From NCBI RefSeq assembly GCF_005239225.2, contig NC_133291.1, positions 1,736,001 through 1,800,000 on the forward strand: 64,000 nucleotides of DNA, given 5' to 3'. This DNA comes from Populus alba. Lineage: Eukaryota > Streptophyta > Magnoliopsida > Malpighiales > Salicaceae. The position numbers were made by a program, and so were the translations under genes. Positions 43,035 through 55,164 of this stretch are shown in pieces. Below the pieces are notes generated by a model. The model was given only the letters and a program-made list of their open reading frames with translations. It made no database searches and was not told where the DNA came from. The number at the start of each line of letters is the position of its first letter. Within the stretch, counting starts at the first letter, position 1.

Positions 43035-44101
43035 GGCGCCGTTTGGTAACGTGGCTGCGGGTGAGGTTCACCCGCAGCCACACATAAATTTGTTTGGTAA
43101 CGCTCCGTATTCTGCTTTTCATTGGTAGGACCCACGAAAAGTTGAATTAAAATCGAGGTTCAAGAGAAGCAGCATTTTGCTGCTTCTCCTGATGGAAGAA
43201 AGCTGGAACAGTGGAGCATGGCTCCACTGTTCAATGAACAGTGGAGCCATGCTCCACTGTACAGTGCGAGTGCATCAGTTTCGTTTTTTTTTTTTTTTTT
43301 AATTTCAAAAAACCAGAAAAAGTTGAGTTTATTATTTTTTTTTTTCTGAAAAACCAGAAAAAATTACATGGTTTGACTCGCATTATTCATGTGAACGTGA
43401 ACAATATTTTTTTTTTGTTTTTTTTAAATCATAAAAACTGTAGTTTTTGTCGAATGAATTTTGTACGTAATGAAATTGTAATTTTTTTTTTTAAAAAATG
43501 AGTTTTAGTTGAAAAAATAGTATTTAATATTATTTAATAACACTACATAAATTAGAAGGATATAGCATGATGACGTAGCATTTGTGAAATTTGATCACAA
43601 TTCCAATTATGTTCTTGCCGTGTCCGACCCAATTAAAAAAAATTCAATTTTTATTTGTATTTTAATTGTGTTTTATTCAAAAAATTAGAAGGAGATCACT
43701 TGATGACGTAACAAAAAAATTTAGGTTTTGTTGTTGCGTGTTTAAAAAACCATGAAAAATATAGTTATTGTTGGATAGATTTCGTATGTGATGACATTGC
43801 ATATAGTTTAATAGAATAATAAAAAATATTTGATATCAATATTATTTATTTCATGATGTAATAATAATAGTTAAATCTACAATATTTAAATTAAAAGTAT
43901 TTTTTAATTATTTTATAACCTCAATTTGAAAAGCATTTTTTTAACCAAACACATTATACTACTTTTTGTTCAACCTCAATTTCAACCACAGTTTTAACCA
44001 AACATATATTTTTTCAAACCAACCTCAATTAAAAGTACTTTTTATAAAACAACTTTTTTAAAACCACAACCACAACAGCAACTGCAATACCAAACACACC
44101 C
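43035..44101. mobile_element. PIF/Harbinger-like non-autonomous DNA transposon
   Basis: 1067 bp. Left end GGCGCCGTTTGGTA, right end TACCAAACACACCC; 10 of 14 positions pair as terminal inverted repeats. TAA flanks both sides (43032-43034 and 44102-44104), the 3-bp target preference of PIF/Harbinger elements. The interior has poly-T tracts and a long hairpin but no transposase frame. The first 60 bp also contain GCTGCGGGTGA and its inverted copy TTCACCCGCAGC. Confidence 0.75.
43208..43260. repeat. Perfect 26-bp inverted repeat with 1-base spacer
   Basis: Arm 43208-43233 begins ACAGTGGAGCATGGCTCCAC; 43235-43260 is its exact reverse complement, with a single A between. Each arm itself contains the smaller palindrome GTGGAGC/GCTCCAC. 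RNA from it would fold into a near-loopless hairpin. Confidence 0.95.
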
Positions 44102-45841
44102 TAAGCCACGCATAGATGGAGCAACCACCATCTTCCTTAACGACATCAAACTTCAAATATAAAGAACACATTCAGTGATCATATAAACAGCTAGCATGGA
44201 AAGTAATAAACTTACGGGTCGCTATTAATTATGAAAACAAAGATGGACAGAAAGAGATGAACAAGAGCTGCTGTAAGAAAAACAGAAACGCCACTTTCTT
44301 TTAAAAAAATCTCATAAGAAACCTTAAAGAATCATTTCAATCCAATAACTTATACTATTAAATAAAATTTTAAAATATAATTTATATTATTTTCTAACAT
44401 ATCTTATAAAATAAAAGTTCAAATGGGCTTGAAACTTATATAAATTTATATTATTTTTTATTTAATTTTTATCAAATAAATAAAAATAATAAAATTCAAA
44501 CTCGTGATCGTTTAGTCATCAAAGTTATGAAAAACTATCTCAATTCAATAATTAAAACTGTAAAGTAAAGTTATAGAATATAATTTATATTATAATAATT
44601 AAGAAGGAAGGAAATTGCACAAGATGTCATAATATCTATAGATGTAACATGAATATGCTTCTCATAACTTTATTTTATAAATATTTTAGTATTTAGTTTG
44701 TGATTGTCTTTTTAAATAACTATTTGTATTGTTATATAATTAAATAAATAATAATATTTTAAAAAAATTAAACCCGGTAAAATCCTACTAGATCACAATG
44801 TTAACAAGTTAAGCTAATAATTTACTATTTTTTAAATAGTACAATTTAAACAACCAAATTTGACCGTAATTTTTTTTTAAAAAAAAAAACTCTCCAAAAA
44901 TTTTAAAGGTCTCGCCGTTTTTCTTTTTTTAAAAAACTGAACTAAATTAAAATTAATCTAATTTTTAGTATGATCCGATTCTAAATATATTTAAAAATTT
45001 CTGATTTAGTTGGTTTGTATTTTTTTTAAAAAAGCCCTGATAAACAGTAAAACAATAACAATGACCCCTTCTTTTTTTGCTACTTGAAAAGTAAGAAAAA
45101 GACAATATCAACATTAAGTTTTGAATTTATATTCGTCCGCCATGGCAGGTAATGGCTCGTGGTCGTGGGACCTAATTCCTTCCATTACCGTATCAAACCA
45201 GATAACTCCCTTCAGCCCTCGTTTGCGCATATTCCTCCATCATCGAGAACATGATCAGCTCTGACCAGATGGGTTTATGGTCATGACTCATGAGTAGCTA
45301 GTTGCGTGCTGCCCTACAGCTTTCGAAGCGGCAAAGTTGGCTCGGCTGGGCTAACAAAGAGCCTAATCAAGGCTGAAGTGACATCACGGGTAAGATGTTT
45401 TGTCTAAGATTCAATTTTATTAAAAGTGGTGGAATTAATGAGTTGGCTCAGTAAATCGGCTGGACTCAAAATTCATGTCTTAAAGTCTGATATAGATGGA
45501 GTTTTAAATTAAATTAGAAAATTTATTAATTTGGTAGAACCTAATTAAATCGAATAGATTTCCAACCACTCTATCAAATCCGGATTGACTCGATGATCTA
45601 GGTTTTTTCTACGTAAATGCCAAGAGTAACAACTATGAATTTGTCTTTCGGTTTGGCTCAAAACCGGAAGAGTGAGAAGTGTGGCTTTTACTGCTTGTAA
45701 CTCTACTTTTGCAGGCCAAGATAGCCCAAATCACCGTGATTTTGAATTTGAATGAGCACCTGGGCTTCATTGTCATCGCTTCGGAGATAAGCCCATGTAC
45801 TTGAAAATGCCCAACACTTGTAATGGGCTCTACTCTAACCC

Positions 45842-45924
45842 ATATATATATATATATATATAAATATAAATATATATTCTCATTATTTTGAGTTTAAATT
45901 AACCGAAAATACACACACACACAC
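45842..45924. repeat. (TA)n and (AC)n microsatellites
   Basis: (TA)10 at 45842-45861 followed by imperfect TA-rich DNA, and (AC)8-like repeat at about 45910-45924. Confidence 0.9.
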
Positions 45925-47372
45925 TCTATTCGAATAATCTCGTTTATTCCTGAAATAAACTGATTTTTATTGTTTAGACTATCACTAAGATTAATTTCTA
46001 TGGCATCTGGGATATGAATTTAAAAAAAAAAAAAACTGGAAAAGAAATATTTCATAAATATATACAATTGCAAGTGATTTAGTCCTCTAAGACCCGATTA
46101 AGAAAATAGACGAACGAAAGCTAAGTAGCTGATAAAAAATTCTCGACTGAGAAGGAAAAAAAAAAAACTCATTAACTATACGCAAATACATGTATAAATA
46201 GTATTGGACAAACAAAAGGTGAGTCCGGGAAAGATCGGTGACGTTTGACACGTGGCAGTGAAGGGGAACAGGTGTGGTGTCGTCTGATTTTTGAAGGGTT
46301 TTTTTTTTTTTTCCCGAAGACAATTGCGTGTTATTTGCAAAGTTTTTGCATGTTGCACACTTGTTGAGCTGTGGCATTGCTACTTTGATTTCTTGGCCAA
46401 GGTCGTTCCTCCCTACCCCCTCATCGTCTCATCGCCTTCGAAGCGCGTAAAGGTGCACTCGCCCACCCTCAGACTCATCTTTTCTTGCCCCTTCTGCTTA
46501 AAACCATACAATTCATATACTACGAGTTAATTTAAACCAATTATATTTATTAAAATTATGCTATCTTATTTTTTTAAAAAAAATAGCAGGTGAATTCTTA
46601 TTCCTCAGTACACATGACAATATTTCCTTTTCGTTTTATTTAGTATTTTAACTCAACTATTTGGTGATTTTTGGCTGTCATTTAATGGAGATTCTATACT
46701 AATTCTAGATTTACAACTCAAAAAAAGTAGTTCATGAAATCTTTATAAATTAATTTAAATTTTTCTATTTTAATAAAAAAATATTATATGAATCCAGTTT
46801 ATTGAATTTAATTAATAGATTTGCCACATTGATAATTGGTTATTAAATGATAAATATGAAAAAACAATATCATGTTGTGCTTGGCTTAGATATAGAATTT
46901 CAACCTCTCTCCATATCTTATTTTCTCATTTTATCAAAAAAATTTTAAATAACACACGTTATTTTTTTAAAATATAGCATAGCCAGAATAATAATTAAGA
47001 AAGTAGAGGTTATATCTAGTGTTTTTTAAACTAGTCTTGTGGTTGACTGATCTAAGATTTGGATTGCAAGTTTTGACCGGATCACCTAGATTAACCCTAA
47101 TTTTTGTATATGTAAATCAAAATGATATTATTTTGATAAAAAATAAAAAAATTGTTAACAGATTATAACTGGATTTTTTATCGGTTCTTGCCAGGTTTTG
47201 AACTACTCTTATTTTTTTTATAAACCTAGCCTGGTTTCAAGCCTGGGTAGCCGAGTCCTAAGTTGACCCGCTGGCTCTAGCCGGGTTTTAAAACTATAAT
47301 TACACCTATTAAAATATAAAAAAATTGTTTTATTTGGCTTTTATTCTCCATATTTATCCTTTTTTAATGAGT

Positions 47373-47375
<3 letters not shown>

Positions 47376-47426
<51 letters not shown>
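47376..47426. repeat. (AT)n microsatellite of about 51 bp
   Basis: Uninterrupted AT dinucleotides; self-complementary and probably length-variable. Confidence 0.95.
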
Positions 47427-47430
<4 letters not shown>

Positions 47431-48637
47431 TAGTTATAAGAAAACAACCGATGTCCTTTTATCATTAATTTTTTATATATAATTATTAATCAATCTATTG
47501 AGTTAATGAATTCTATTGAAATATAATGTTACTATAACTAACCTAACCTAGTAAGAATCCTAATGGAATTTTTATTTGACTACAACTACTCATCTTTATT
47601 GATAGTCACTACAATTGTTAATATTAGCCTATTAAATTAAAAAAACTTACATTGATCACAACTAATGATTTTTTATTGATAGTTATTATTTAACCTCATA
47701 AGCTAATTAATCCCCACAAATAATTAATCTTATTAATAATTATCATAATTATTAGGAATAAAATGTCATGAATTAGTTGTTTTGATTTGCAGGATAAGAA
47801 TTATTTTAAATTTTAAATTAAACTAAAAAATAAAAAAAATTCTATAGGTTATGTTTTTCAAAACCTTTTTTCAAGAAAGTGTTATTTTGAAAAAAAAATT
47901 TCTTTTACCATTGCATATTTTCTTATAATTAATTATCATGATCTCATCCAATAAACAAGCAAGTATATATATTTTTTTTAATAACAAGCTTAAGATTTTA
48001 ATAATAAAGACATAATATAATTAAACACGGAAATACACTGACTTGTTAATTCAAGATTTAAAATAAAATTAATTATTTAACAGGTGATCCAAGTAGTAAG
48101 AACGGGGATCAAGATATATTTTTTTTTATTGAATTAGTTGAAGAACGAGCAAACTGGCCCGAACAATTTAATTAATAAAAAGAAAGATTAAAAATGAAAT
48201 TAAAAAAGATATGTTTTTCTTTTTATTTATTTGTCATTAAGCAATGGGCAGAGTTGATTAACGAGGAGACAAAATAATTAATGTCCTAAATCCATAACGC
48301 ATAATATCTATATGTAAGTTGAAGGGGCGGCCTGCAAAGGCGCGTGCAGCTATCAAAATCAGAGAAGGTCAAATTCAAACAAAGAAGACGTTTGTCTCAA
48401 AGATTAAGCTCTTTGCATATTCATTCTTACTTTATAATACATCATCATCAACCAACAGAAATCAGCCAACCCCACCATTTATGTCCCCTTCTAGCTCAGG
48501 AAATTTCCCATTTCGTTTTATGGTCTCTTGCTCTTCAATCTGTATCCTCTTAATAGCTCTAAACTCACGCACAGAACATCTCTGCCTGGTTTAGGTTTGG
48601 TTCTTGATACTTATGAGTGTAAAGAATTTGAGAAAGA

Positions 48638-51046
48638 ATGGCGGGTTCTTTTTCTAAAGGAGGGAATAATAGTTATGATTATTCGTTCAAGATTCTGTTG
48701 ATAGGAGATTCTGGTGTTGGGAAGAGCAGTCTTCTTTTAAGTTTCATCTCCAGCTCTGTTCGTGACCTTTCTCCTACTATCGGTACTTTCTTTTGTTTCT
48801 TTCTAGTTATCTTTCTTTCAGTGGCAAGTTTTTACTGGATATGCAGCATAGGCAATGAATTTTGACAATTTGGTTTATTTTTGTTTGGTGAGACTTTTTT
48901 GTTTTAGTTTTTGTAAATTTTCTGACTGGAACTGGGAGAGACGAGCCACCCATGCCTGTGCCTAGAATTGGATCAATAATCTTCGTTTTAATTCTTAGAC
49001 CTTTTAGGATTGAAGTAGCAATATACCTTTCAGGATTCTTGCTCACATGTTGCCTACAAGTGGCTTCTGGGTTGCCCTTGTAACCTCTTTCGGATAGCAG
49101 ATGAGGTGATTGCAATTTTCAAAGGCATGGATAGATAACAGACAACACAGTGGCCGTTTCCCCCCATGTTTGATTAATTTCTTCATGTGATAACTTCATT
49201 TTTGTGAAGAAATTGGATGATGCCATGAACTCTAATTAGGTCCATTGAGTGCACTAAAATCACTAGCCTTGCTTGTTTCACATTATTCTTCAATTTTGAA
49301 TTGCTCTAAAAGCTATGGTGTTTTAAAGGAAACGTTTAAAATATGTGCAGGTGTGGATTTTAAGGTCAAGATGCTCACTGTTGGTGAGAAAAGATTGAAG
49401 TTAACAATCTGGGACACAGGTAATAATTAAATGGAACCATTTTATTACATGTTACTTCTCTGTTCGTTGTTAATCCACACTCCTTCGAGACCTAAAGAGA
49501 AGTTCAATACTCCTATGAAATCAAGGTTGCCAACTATTTATTGGAATTCAACACCATCCCCTTTGATAAACGTATCAAATTGGAGTTGACAGGGCATTTC
49601 TTTCCTCTGGAGACATTATTGCATAATTGGTGTGTAAATGATGTGTTCTGTTTTATTGCAGCTGGGCAGGAGCGGTTTGGAACATTAATAAGCTCTTATT
49701 ATAGGGGTGCACATGGAATTATCCTAGGTATGTATTCCAACTATAATTATAGGACAATTGAAACAACCTAGATTGGTCAAAATGTTAGTTAACAACACAT
49801 GCAGAGGTATGATTATTTTGCACTGGCCATTGCAGTGCTGAAAATGTACAAAATATGAATGCTATAGTGATTGTTGCTTAAATGCTCAAGGCGAAAGCCA
49901 ATTATGCTGTAAAGCAGAATTGAAGATATTGATGGTCCTTGAATTTTGTGAGATGTGAGGTTGCACAGCTTACAGGGCTGCCTTTTCTTCCCTTCTGCTG
50001 ATGCATAAGAACTGAGAAGAAAATAAGGCCTATACCTAACTGCAATATTAGTTAGCTTTTCCTTGCAATATACACGATCCATAAAATCCTTGATTGCTTT
50101 GTGCTTTGATTTTGTTTTAGTTTATGATGTGACGCGGCGAGAAACTTTTGAGAACTTGTCTGATATATGGGCAAAGGAAGTGGAGCTCTACTCCACCAAT
50201 CATGACTGCATCAAAATTCTTGTTGGGAATAAAGTTGATAGGGTAAGTTGAGTGGCCGATGCTTCGGACAAGTGTATAGCTGCACATAAAATATTGGACT
50301 CCATCGATTATATTGCATTCCATGTTGGAGAGGTCATGGGTTCTCAAATTTTTGAAACTTAGTTAGAGAGACACTTCTTGGATTTGTTTCTCTTATTATA
50401 TGATATCTTTAATTTCTGTGTATCTAAAGGGTAGATTGTTTCAATGATGCAATGTTTTCAGGATAGTGAAAGAGCTGTAAGTAGAGAAGAGGGCATGGCT
50501 CTTGCTCAACAGCACAAGTGTTCATTTTTTGAATGTAGTGCCAAAACCAGTGAAAATGTTTTGCAATGTTTTAAGGAACTCACATTAAAGGTACATTCTT
50601 GACGAAGGAAACACCCTTTACTTTTAGTATTTTTCTGAACTCTGAATCTGCATTATGCTCTGTTAGTTTGTAATGGCAGTTTAAGCTTATGAAAGAATGC
50701 TGAAGGAGTAAAACTCCACCTCAATCCCTCTTGCAAGCATACTCTTAAAGGACTTGCATGGGCTAAGAACCTTGTAAGGTGTCCTGAAGTATGCTTGGCA
50801 ATGTTACGAACTTCATTGCTAGTTGGAAACCGTAGTTGAAAAGTTCACTTAACAAATGTAGAATGCTTGCTTTACGGTCATCAGCTTGTTTAACATCTCG
50901 TTCAAATTCTGATCAATTCTTGTGCTTTGCAGATACTTGAGGTACCTAGTTTATTGGAAAATGGCTCAGTAGTGGTGAAGCAACAGATTATGAAAGACAA
51001 ACAAGTATATCAAGCACCTCGTGGTGGTGGCAGTTGTTGCTCCTAA
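48638..51046 (+). CDS. RABC2: Rab GTPase of the RABC2 (Rab18-like) class
   Basis: Six exons: 48638-48782, 49351-49419, 49662-49727, 50121-50242, 50462-50590 and 50933-51046; 214 aa. A small GTPase that switches between GDP and GTP states on membranes. Visible motifs: P-loop GDSGVGKS (about residues 22-29), effector region SPTIGVDFK, WDTAGQERF, guanine-specificity GNKVD and ECSAK. The Rab18/RABC type is indicated by SFISSSVRDLSPTIGVDF and LVYDVTRRETFENL. The C-terminus GGGSCCS has the double cysteine used for geranylgeranylation. All splice sites are GT-AG and keep one frame. Plant RABC2 proteins are reported in the endomembrane/peroxisome-myosin context; the cargo here is unknown. Confidence 0.95.
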
Positions 51047-52571
51047 CTGAAGTACCCGTAATCATGGGATCCAGTAAAGCTCAGGTAGTGGCAAATCAGT
51101 GAAGATAAGTCGGTGCTAATGGCAATTTGGGTGGCCTGATCTCATTGCTCTGCAGACAATTTTAAGCTCTTCTGGTGGTCATCTTTACTGCTTCCATTGT
51201 AGTTCGTGAAGTTTTGGGAAGTCTTTTTCTTACTTGATATTAATACTTTGTCCAAATAGGAGATGTATCGAGGGAAGCAAAGTAGATGTGTACAGTGCCA
51301 CTGAACTTATAGCTCAACTGGCTTTCGCATCTCGAGTCTTGGGTTGAAGACTCTTCTTTGTAAAAAAACTTTTTTTTAAAAAATATAAATACAGAGAGTT
51401 GAGCGCAGAAAATAAGACCTTGGTATTAACTGATGATAAAAATACTGGGCTTTTGGATCAGAGGAAGAGAGAAGTCATATGATTTTCAAGTAGTTTAATC
51501 TTTAATTACAAGGACTTATGGGACGGGACTGTAAAGGGTAATAAGATCTCTCTTGTAGAACAGGAGGGATTTTTCTTTCCATCTAATGAAAAAACAAACA
51601 CTGAGCATATATAAATATTAATTTTAGATATAAATAGTAAAAATATCAATTTAACAACAAATTATTCAAAAAAATACAAGATAAAAAAAAAATAAAAACA
51701 ATACATTTACATAGGAAGCAACGTATACGTTTCCATCCCCATTTACTTGCCAAGAGAAAAGTGCTCTCATATCTACTCCTATCGGGTTAGATTTCATAGT
51801 GAATTCGTCAGGGACCGGTAGCCTTAGTACTTGCTAGATAGTTTAGCAAGTAGAATGTTTCCTCTCCTCGAGATGGAAAATTAGATTTGTCAATTAGATG
51901 AAATTACACGAGCTTCTGATCTTCAATCCGGATCATATTGTCTTAAAAAAATGCAGCCAACCATGTCAAATTCACTACTTCAAACTTTTTTTTTTTCAGA
52001 AATCGTCTTGACTCGAGTATGAAAGGCTTGCTGTAAAGATGATAATTGGATAGGCCTACACTGCTCAGAACTGCATGATGCTCGATTCACCCTAATCCTC
52101 AAATTTGTTTTTTACTACTTTTCAATAACCAAAGCAACAAATTGTGGTATAAAGAATGGACGGGCCGTCCTCCGATGAGAGTGTAACGTGTCAAGAGGCA
52201 GGAATCAACAGCTAACATATACTTCTGCCTGACTCAGTTTGACCTCCTGTGTTGGGCAAAACAAGGCTAAGGAATCAACACTATTCCAACATTTTCACAT
52301 CAACCAGCTTTGCATGCCGGCTGCCCTGCTTCCTGTACAAGACTAGCCAAGAGTAATCCATTCCCCAGGCGTTCATACCAAACTGACAGTTATAAATTTT
52401 CCTTCCCTTCTGTTTGTTTTTCCTGACCCTTTCTTAGGCAGCTCTATTTTCTCCTTTTCTTACAAGAAACAAGACCACCAACCTTAGTTGCATAGATATA
52501 AAAGCTGTTAGGTGCAAAACCAAATCTACTTTAAAAGATAGAATTCAATTGCATGCACTTTGTGCTTTGCA
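51047..52571. other. Intergenic DNA between RABC2 and the SKS gene
   Basis: The first 350 bp are probably RABC2 3' untranslated region. No gene is seen. The promoter of the SKS gene lies at the right end. Confidence 0.5.
52496..52505 (+). promoter_or_regulatory. TATA box of the SKS gene
   Basis: ATATAAAAGC about 70 bp upstream of the ATG at 52572, a normal plant spacing. Confidence 0.6.
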
Positions 52572-55164
52572 ATGGCTTCTCTGGGCTACCCAAGGGGACT
52601 GAAAGTGTGTGCAGCACTGCTAGCAGTGTTCCTTGCGAGAGCTAGTGGGATTGATATCTTTCTTGAATGGAATGTTGCACTTGACTATACCATCATACCT
52701 GTTACAGTTGAACAACCAGTATGAGCTTCTTACCAATCATTTTCTGTTGCTTTCTTTGCATTTAACCCTGCCAATCTGTGGTTTTGGTTTTTATAGTGGA
52801 AAAATTGTTCATTTTTTCAGGTTATCACCATCAATGGTATGTTCCCTGGACCTCTGATCAATGCTACAACAAACGATTTCGTCCATGTCAATGTTTTCAA
52901 CAATATGGATGAGCCTTTGCTCTTGACATGGTAATGTACCAGCAAAGAATATCTTGCTTTAAGAATGAAGGTTTTCATCATAATGCACCAGAGCAAATTT
53001 TCTTGTCTTAACATCTCATGTATCCATACAATTTCTGGAATAAAAATATGCTTTAATTAGGGTAATGCTCCTGTAGGAATGGTATACAACAGAGGCTAAA
53101 TTCATGGCAGGATGGAGTTTCTGGGACAAACTGTCCTATTCAACCTGGTAAAAACTGGACTTCCGTGTTTCAGACCAAGGACCAAATTGGCAGTTATTTC
53201 TACTTTCCTTCTATCAACTTCCAGAAAGCTGCTGGAGGATTTGGGCCAATTAGAGTCAACAATCGCAATGTTATCGCTGTCCCCTTCCCAAAACCAGAAG
53301 CTGAGTTTGATCTTCTGATAGGTGATTGGTTTTATGACAGTTACAATGTGAGTGACCGAAATTTGTTCATGAGAACACATGACACTTCTTGTCGAATCTG
53401 TTTAATGACAACCCATATTTATTCGTGTGAAACTTTCACAGAAAACCAGATCAAGATGGCCTCCATGGCAGATATTATCACCCCGGATGTTATTCTAATG
53501 AATGGAAAAGGCCCTTATGGCCATTCATTGTCAAAAGCGTATGAATCCTTCACTGTCACACAAGGTAAAATAACCTCTTCCCACCCCAAAAATCAAAAAA
53601 AGATAAACCTAATTTGGGATTAGGTCCATTAGGCTTATAGTGCTATGTGATTAATGTGCACTGGCTTTCGCTTGCAATTGTTATGCAGGAAAGACTTACA
53701 GATTCAGGATATCAAATGTTGGGAGTGCATTCAGTTTCAACTTCAGGGTTCAAAATCATAAGATGGTTTTTGGTAGAAACAGAAGGGTCTTACACCAATC
53801 AGATAACACCGGATTCTCTTGACGTGCATGTTGGTCAATCCTACTCAGTTCTCGTCACAGCTGATCAGAATGAAGCTGATTACTATATTGTGGCAAGCCC
53901 TTTGTTGCTCAACACTAGCAGTCCTGGGGGTTTCGATGGTGTAGGGGTGCTGCACTATTCGAACTCCCTTACACCAGTTAATGGTCCTCTCCCAGGAGGT
54001 CCTGATCCATTTGATCTGGATTCTTCGGTCAATCAAGCAAGATCTATCAGGTAAATTTGGAAAAGGTTGCAATTCATTAAAGATTTATATACAAATATAG
54101 TGTAATTTCAACTAGTAATGCCATTGTGTTTTTTGAAGTAAAAGATTTATAATTTTCCATAAGGTCTATGAAACAATTGGTGTATTTGTTCATGAATGAT
54201 TGTTCAGTCTTTAGGCCTGAACCTTTTCCAATTCTAAGGTATTCATTCATGCTTGTCCTATACTTTTCATCGCTTGTTGCTTTCTTCATACTAGGTGGAA
54301 CCTGACAGCAGGAGCTGCAAGGCCTAACCGACAAGGAGCTTTTAATGTAACAAATGTTACCTTGTCTCAAAACTTCATCCTAGATGGATCAACGGCAGAA
54401 ATTGAAGGCGCACAACGCTATGCTGCCAACAATGTGTCATACTACACCTTAAACACCCCATTGAAACTGGCTGACCACTTCGTCAACGGGTCTGGGTTCT
54501 ACCAACTAGATCGGTTTCCAGTTAATTCTGTCAATGCTAAAGCTGCTTATGGAGTTTCTGTTGTTACTGGAATTCACAAAGGGTGGATGGAACTTGTCTT
54601 TGTAAATAGCTTGAATACCATGGATGTTTGGCATTTAGACGGTTTCGGGTTCTACGCTGTTGGGTAAAAAACCTAAACCATCACCACTTCTATAATTCCT
54701 TTCCGAAGCTGAGACATTGACTCATAATTTATGTGAAATTGTTTTCCAGATTTGGCAATGGATTGTGGGGACCTGCTGAAGCTCGCAAAGATTACAATAT
54801 TTACGATCCAGTTGTCCGGTCCACCGTGCAAGTGTACCCCAACGGATGGACTGCAGTTTATGCATTCCTAGACAATCCGGGAATGTGGAACCTCCGGTCA
54901 CAAAGCTTGAAAAATTGGTACTTAAGCCAGGAACTGTATATTCGAGTCCTTGACGATGATCCTAATCCTGCCAAGGAGCGTCCACCACCTAATAACCTAC
55001 TTCTATGTGGTTAGTGCGATTTTCATGAACTTGTAGCATCATTTCCTTTTATCTAATTTGGTCATCTTTGTTGGTAATTTTGGTTGCCTGTAATAGGTAT
55101 TTTTGCTGGTGAATCTGAGGCTCCGGCCAGCGAACCAGGCCCTGCTCCTTCTCCAGGATGGTGA
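52572..55164 (+). CDS. SKU5-similar (SKS) multicopper-oxidase-like protein, one frameshift
   Basis: Eight exons: 52572-52718, 52821-52930, 53077-53347, 53442 or 53450-53564, 53689-54050, 54295-54663, 54750-55009 and 55097-55164; about 567 codons. A secreted cupredoxin-domain protein with signal peptide (residues 1 to about 26, ending ARASG). Typical SKS blocks: FLEWNVALDYTIIPVTVEQP, NGMFPGPLINATTND, SWQDGVSGTNCPIQPG, GGFGPIRVNNRNVI, LVTADQNEADYYIVAS, LDNPGMWNLRSQ. The histidines that bind copper in laccases are replaced (WQDGV), so oxidase activity is unlikely. Exon 5 has one base too many: a run of five T at 53767-53771 where four keep the frame (HKMVLVETEGS). Exon 4 keeps frame only with the acceptor at 53450. 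Either an assembly error or a recently disabled gene. Confidence 0.85.

Larger units (their letters stand above)
44105..48637. other. Gene-poor AT-rich DNA and RABC2 5' region
   Basis: No gene is supported over about 4.5 kb. Noted within it: microsatellites (listed separately), a CACGTG-containing stretch GACACGTGGC at 46248-46257, and pyrimidine-rich DNA at 46400-46450. From about 48300 the sequence is likely promoter and 5' untranslated region of the Rab gene. Confidence 0.45.

Noticed and set aside
46087..46530. Overlapping reading frames on both strands
   Set aside because: Low-complexity Lys/Phe-rich products from A/T tracts, no homology, no splice logic.
53442..53464. Frameshift in exon 4 of the SKS gene
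   Set aside because: The AG before 53450 gives a 115-base exon that keeps the frame, so a second true frameshift is not needed.
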